Below, one piece after another: positions 5,405 through 7,222 of a stretch of 7,222 nucleotides of DNA. How positions within the stretch are numbered: position 1 is the first letter of the stretch; each line of letters starts with the position of its first letter. Source of the stretch: Planctomycetaceae bacterium (GTDB taxonomy: Bacteria > Planctomycetota > Planctomycetia > Planctomycetales > Planctomycetaceae); assembly GCA_947479075.1 (NCBI GenBank), contig CANJZR010000198.1:1-7222 (forward strand), given 5' to 3'. A program made the position numbers and the translations under genes. The notes beneath the pieces were generated by a model. The model was not told the DNA's origin. It ran no database searches and saw only the letters and a list, made by a program, of their open reading frames with translations.

Positions 5405-6748
5405 ATGTCGACTGACGCCCCTGTCGCTCCCGCGAGTTCGCTCGACCTGAAGATCATTCAGGACGCCACCTGCACGTTTTGCGGTTGTGTCTGTGACGAC
5501 ATCGATTTGAGCGTCGACGGCAATAAGATCGTCAAAGCGGAGCGGGCCTGCGTTCTCGGAAAATCGTGGTTCCTGAATCACCACATCGAGAACGAACCCG
5601 ACGCCCGCATCGACGGTCAGCCCGCGAGTTACGAGCAGGCGATCGAACGGGCGGCCGAAATCCTGTCCAGTGCCCACTACCCGATCACCTATGGTCTTTC
5701 AGATACGACCTGCGAAGCCCAGCGCGTGGCTGTCGCGATCACGGACTGGATCGGTGGGATGATCGACACGACGACCAGCGTCTGTCACGGGCCCAGTGGA
5801 ATGGCGTTTCAGGGCGTCGGGGAGGTCACGAGTACCCTCGGCGAGATCCGCAACCGGGCCGACTATCTCCTCTTCTGGGGCGGAAACCCGGCGGAGAGCC
5901 ATCCCCGGCACTTCTCCAAATACAGCCTCATGCCCAAGAGCGAATATCTTCCCAACGGGCGCAAGGATCGCACAGCTGTCCTCATCGATGTACGGAAGAC
6001 CAAGAGTTCCAAGGCGGTAGATCTCTTCCTGCAGATCAAACCGCGTTCCGATTTTGAGCTGGCCTGGTCGTTTCGCATGCTGGCCAAGGGACTGGAGCCC
6101 GACAAGAGTGTCGAGCAGAAGACGGGCATCTCGATTAAGACGATGCGCGAGGTCATGGACGGCATGATCAAGGCCAAGTACGGGGCGATCCTGTTCGGGA
6201 TGGGCGTGACGATGACGCGGGGCAAGCACTTCAACAGCGGGGCGGTCCTCGCCCTGGCCCGTGACATGAACAAGCACACCCGCTGGATCGCGAAGCCGAT
6301 GCGTGGACACGGCAACGTGACCGGGGCCGATAACGTCGTCACCTGGTCGACCGGGTATCCATTCGGAGTCAATCTTTGTCGAGGCTACCCCCGCTTCAAT
6401 CCCGGTGAGTACACGACCTCGGATCTGCTCGCTCGCGGCGAAGCTGACGCCGCACTCATCATCGCCAGCGACCCGATGTCGAACTTCAGCCAGCCCGCGC
6501 GGGATCACCTGAAGAGCATCCCGGTCATCACGCTCGACCCCAAGATGAGTGAAACCGCCCGCGTCGCAGCTGTGGCTTTCACGACAGCGACTTATGGGAT
6601 TAACTCGCCCGGAACGGTCTACCGCATGGACGATGTGCCGCTCCCACTGCGTCCAGCGTTCGAATCGCCGTATATGAGTGACTACGACATTCTCAAGGCG
6701 CTTGAGAAACGGGTGCGTGAGAAGCTGGCGGAGAAGAGGGGTGGCTGA
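5405..6748 (+). CDS. fhcB: formylmethanofuran dehydrogenase subunit B-like protein (FhcB/FmdB)
   Basis: A 447-residue molybdopterin-oxidoreductase-type subunit. In archaea FmdB/FwdB reduces CO2 to formate at a Mo/W site; in methylotrophic bacteria FhcB belongs to the formyltransferase/hydrolase complex that releases formate from formyl-H4MPT. Seen here: CTFCGCVC (23-30) with C49 gives Cx2Cx3Cx18C, a 4Fe-4S motif; SVCHGPS (125-131) carries Cys127 at the metal-ligand position; TLGEIRNRAD (144-153), FWGGNPAESHPRH (157-169), GMGVTMTRGKH (265-275), PMRGHGNVTGADNV (298-311), TGYPFGVN (316-323) and GTVYRMDDVPLP (403-414) follow the archaeal pattern. The ATG at 5405 has GAGG at 5393-5396; the frame extends to a TTG at 5201 only through the interspersed repeat, a 68-codon tail unlike the family. 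Subunits A, C and D are not in the window. A 5-bp hairpin, GTGGC/GCCAC (6741-6753), has the TGA in its loop. Cytoplasmic. Confidence 0.94.
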   Translation: MSTDAPVAPASSLDLKIIQDATCTFCGCVCDDIDLSVDGNKIVKAERACVLGKSWFLNHHIENEPDARIDGQPASYEQAIERAAEILSSAHYPITYGLSDTTCEAQRVAVAITDWIGGMIDTTTSVCHGPSGMAFQGVGEVTSTLGEIRNRADYLLFWGGNPAESHPRHFSKYSLMPKSEYLPNGRKDRTAVLIDVRKTKSSKAVDLFLQIKPRSDFELAWSFRMLAKGLEPDKSVEQKTGISIKTMREVMDGMIKAKYGAILFGMGVTMTRGKHFNSGAVLALARDMNKHTRWIAKPMRGHGNVTGADNVVTWSTGYPFGVNLCRGYPRFNPGEYTTSDLLARGEADAALIIASDPMSNFSQPARDHLKSIPVITLDPKMSETARVAAVAFTTATYGINSPGTVYRMDDVPLPLRPAFESPYMSDYDILKALEKRVREKLAEKRGG

Positions 6749-6804
6749 GCCACATGAACGTCATCTGCTGAAAGTCCACGTGATCAAAGAGCAGTCCGTC
6801 CATC

Positions 6805-7143
6805 ATGGAAGAATCGCCACAGCTGACCAACGAAACTGCCGACGCGGTCTTCAAACATTGGGAGTGGCTGCGGCTCGTTTATAACGGTGTGCTTGCTGTC
6901 GGTCTGATTCCGTTGGGAAACAAGTTGATCGCCAATTTGAATCTGACCGAATTTGTGATTTGGTATGTGATCGCTGCGAATGTTGCGTTTTGTGCGGGGC
7001 ATGTTTTGGAAGGATATGCTTCCTTGGTTGGAGTTCCCCGCAAGATCGCACGCTATGGAGTGTTTGTGCTGGGCACCCTCATCGCTGTGTTTGTAGAACA
7101 GGTGATGACTGGTCTCGGACAAGTCTCCCATCATCCGAAGTGA
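6805..7143 (+). CDS. small three-helix membrane protein, function unknown
   Basis: A 112-residue protein with an N-terminal soluble stretch and three predicted membrane segments: about residues 21-38 (WLRLVYNGVLAVGLIPLG), 49-72 (TEFVIWYVIAANVAFCAGHV onward) and 82-101 (YGVFVLGTLIAVFVEQV). The pattern FKHWEWLRLVYNGVL, then ANVAFCAGHVLEG, resembles a family of small uncharacterised bacterial membrane proteins that I know only by this signature; no function is known to me. The start at 6805 has no good Shine-Dalgarno sequence (AAAGAG lies about 14 bases upstream), so the exact start is less certain, but the hydrophobic frame is clear. It lies 56 bp after the FhcB stop, so co-transcription is likely. 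Its codons are richer in T (TTT, GTT, TTG, AAT) than those of its neighbours. That may be due to hydrophobic content or a different origin. Confidence 0.75.
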   Translation: MEESPQLTNETADAVFKHWEWLRLVYNGVLAVGLIPLGNKLIANLNLTEFVIWYVIAANVAFCAGHVLEGYASLVGVPRKIARYGVFVLGTLIAVFVEQVMTGLGQVSHHPK

Positions 7144-7184
7144 AATCGAAAGAGATCGAACAGAACTGACAGATGTCGAAATCC

Positions 7185-7213
7185 TCACCAACCCGAAGCG
7201 TCAGCGAGGGCGA
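7185..7213 (+). repeat. 29-bp PTRSVSEG/NPKRQRG interspersed repeat, copy B
   Basis: Identical over 29 bases to 5222-5250 and in the same orientation; flanking bases differ on both sides. A frame starting at an ATG at 7173 (MSKSSPTRSVSEGELV) runs off the window edge through the repeat. It could be a gene start downstream, but more likely is the repeat read as protein, so I do not call a CDS. Confidence 0.85.
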
Positions 7214-7222
7214 GTTGGTATG

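Noticed and set aside
5699..6508. Minus-strand frame of 269 codons
   Set aside because: It is antisense to the well-supported FhcB gene; high GC favours long antisense frames.
7173..7222. Possible start of a downstream gene (MSKSSPTRSVSEGELV)
   Set aside because: Most of its visible codons are the interspersed repeat and the frame is cut by the window edge; there is nothing else to support it.

Overview
The window looks like a stretch of a planctomycete chromosome. Three things point there: a Tat-exported DUF1501 protein, a bacterial formylmethanofuran-dehydrogenase-type gene (the H4MPT-linked C1 genes of planctomycetes), and several copies of an interspersed repeat whose core reads as PTRSVSEG or NPKRQRG in two frames, which I associate with planctomycete genomes. 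The assignment rests on recognition of families, not on a search. GC content is high except in the last small gene.

Layout: (1) 1-653, the 3' end of a HEAT-repeat gene ending in a small beta-type domain, closed by a strong intrinsic terminator at 689-728. (2) 660-985, a gene-free, repeat- and hairpin-rich spacer between two convergent genes. (3) 986-2395, minus strand, a DUF1501 protein. (4) 2396-2728, a divergent promoter region. (5) 2729-4015, an acetyl-CoA hydrolase/CoA-transferase family enzyme with its catalytic Glu, followed by a nested inverted repeat. (6) 4208-5179, a PAC2-family protein behind a plausible promoter. (7) 5405-6748, formylmethanofuran dehydrogenase subunit B-like protein (FhcB/FmdB). 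(8) 6805-7143, a three-helix small membrane protein of unknown function. A second exact copy of the 29-bp repeat lies at the right edge.

The plus-strand genes from 4208 onward may form one functional group: PAC2, FhcB and the membrane protein are co-oriented, and the last two are 56 bp apart. FhcB belongs to tetrahydromethanopterin/methanofuran-type C1 transfer. Its partner subunits (A, C, D) are not in the window. The most notable point is that this bacterial FhcB keeps both the N-terminal 4Fe-4S cysteine motif and the SVCHGPS metal-ligand cysteine of the archaeal enzymes.

Two long ORFs have artificially extended 5' ends. The apparent upstream start of the CoA-transferase is the -35 box of its likely promoter, and the apparent upstream start of FhcB reads through the interspersed repeat. 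I chose internal starts with good ribosome binding sites for both, and likewise for the DUF1501 gene. No RNA gene, CRISPR array or insertion sequence was seen.
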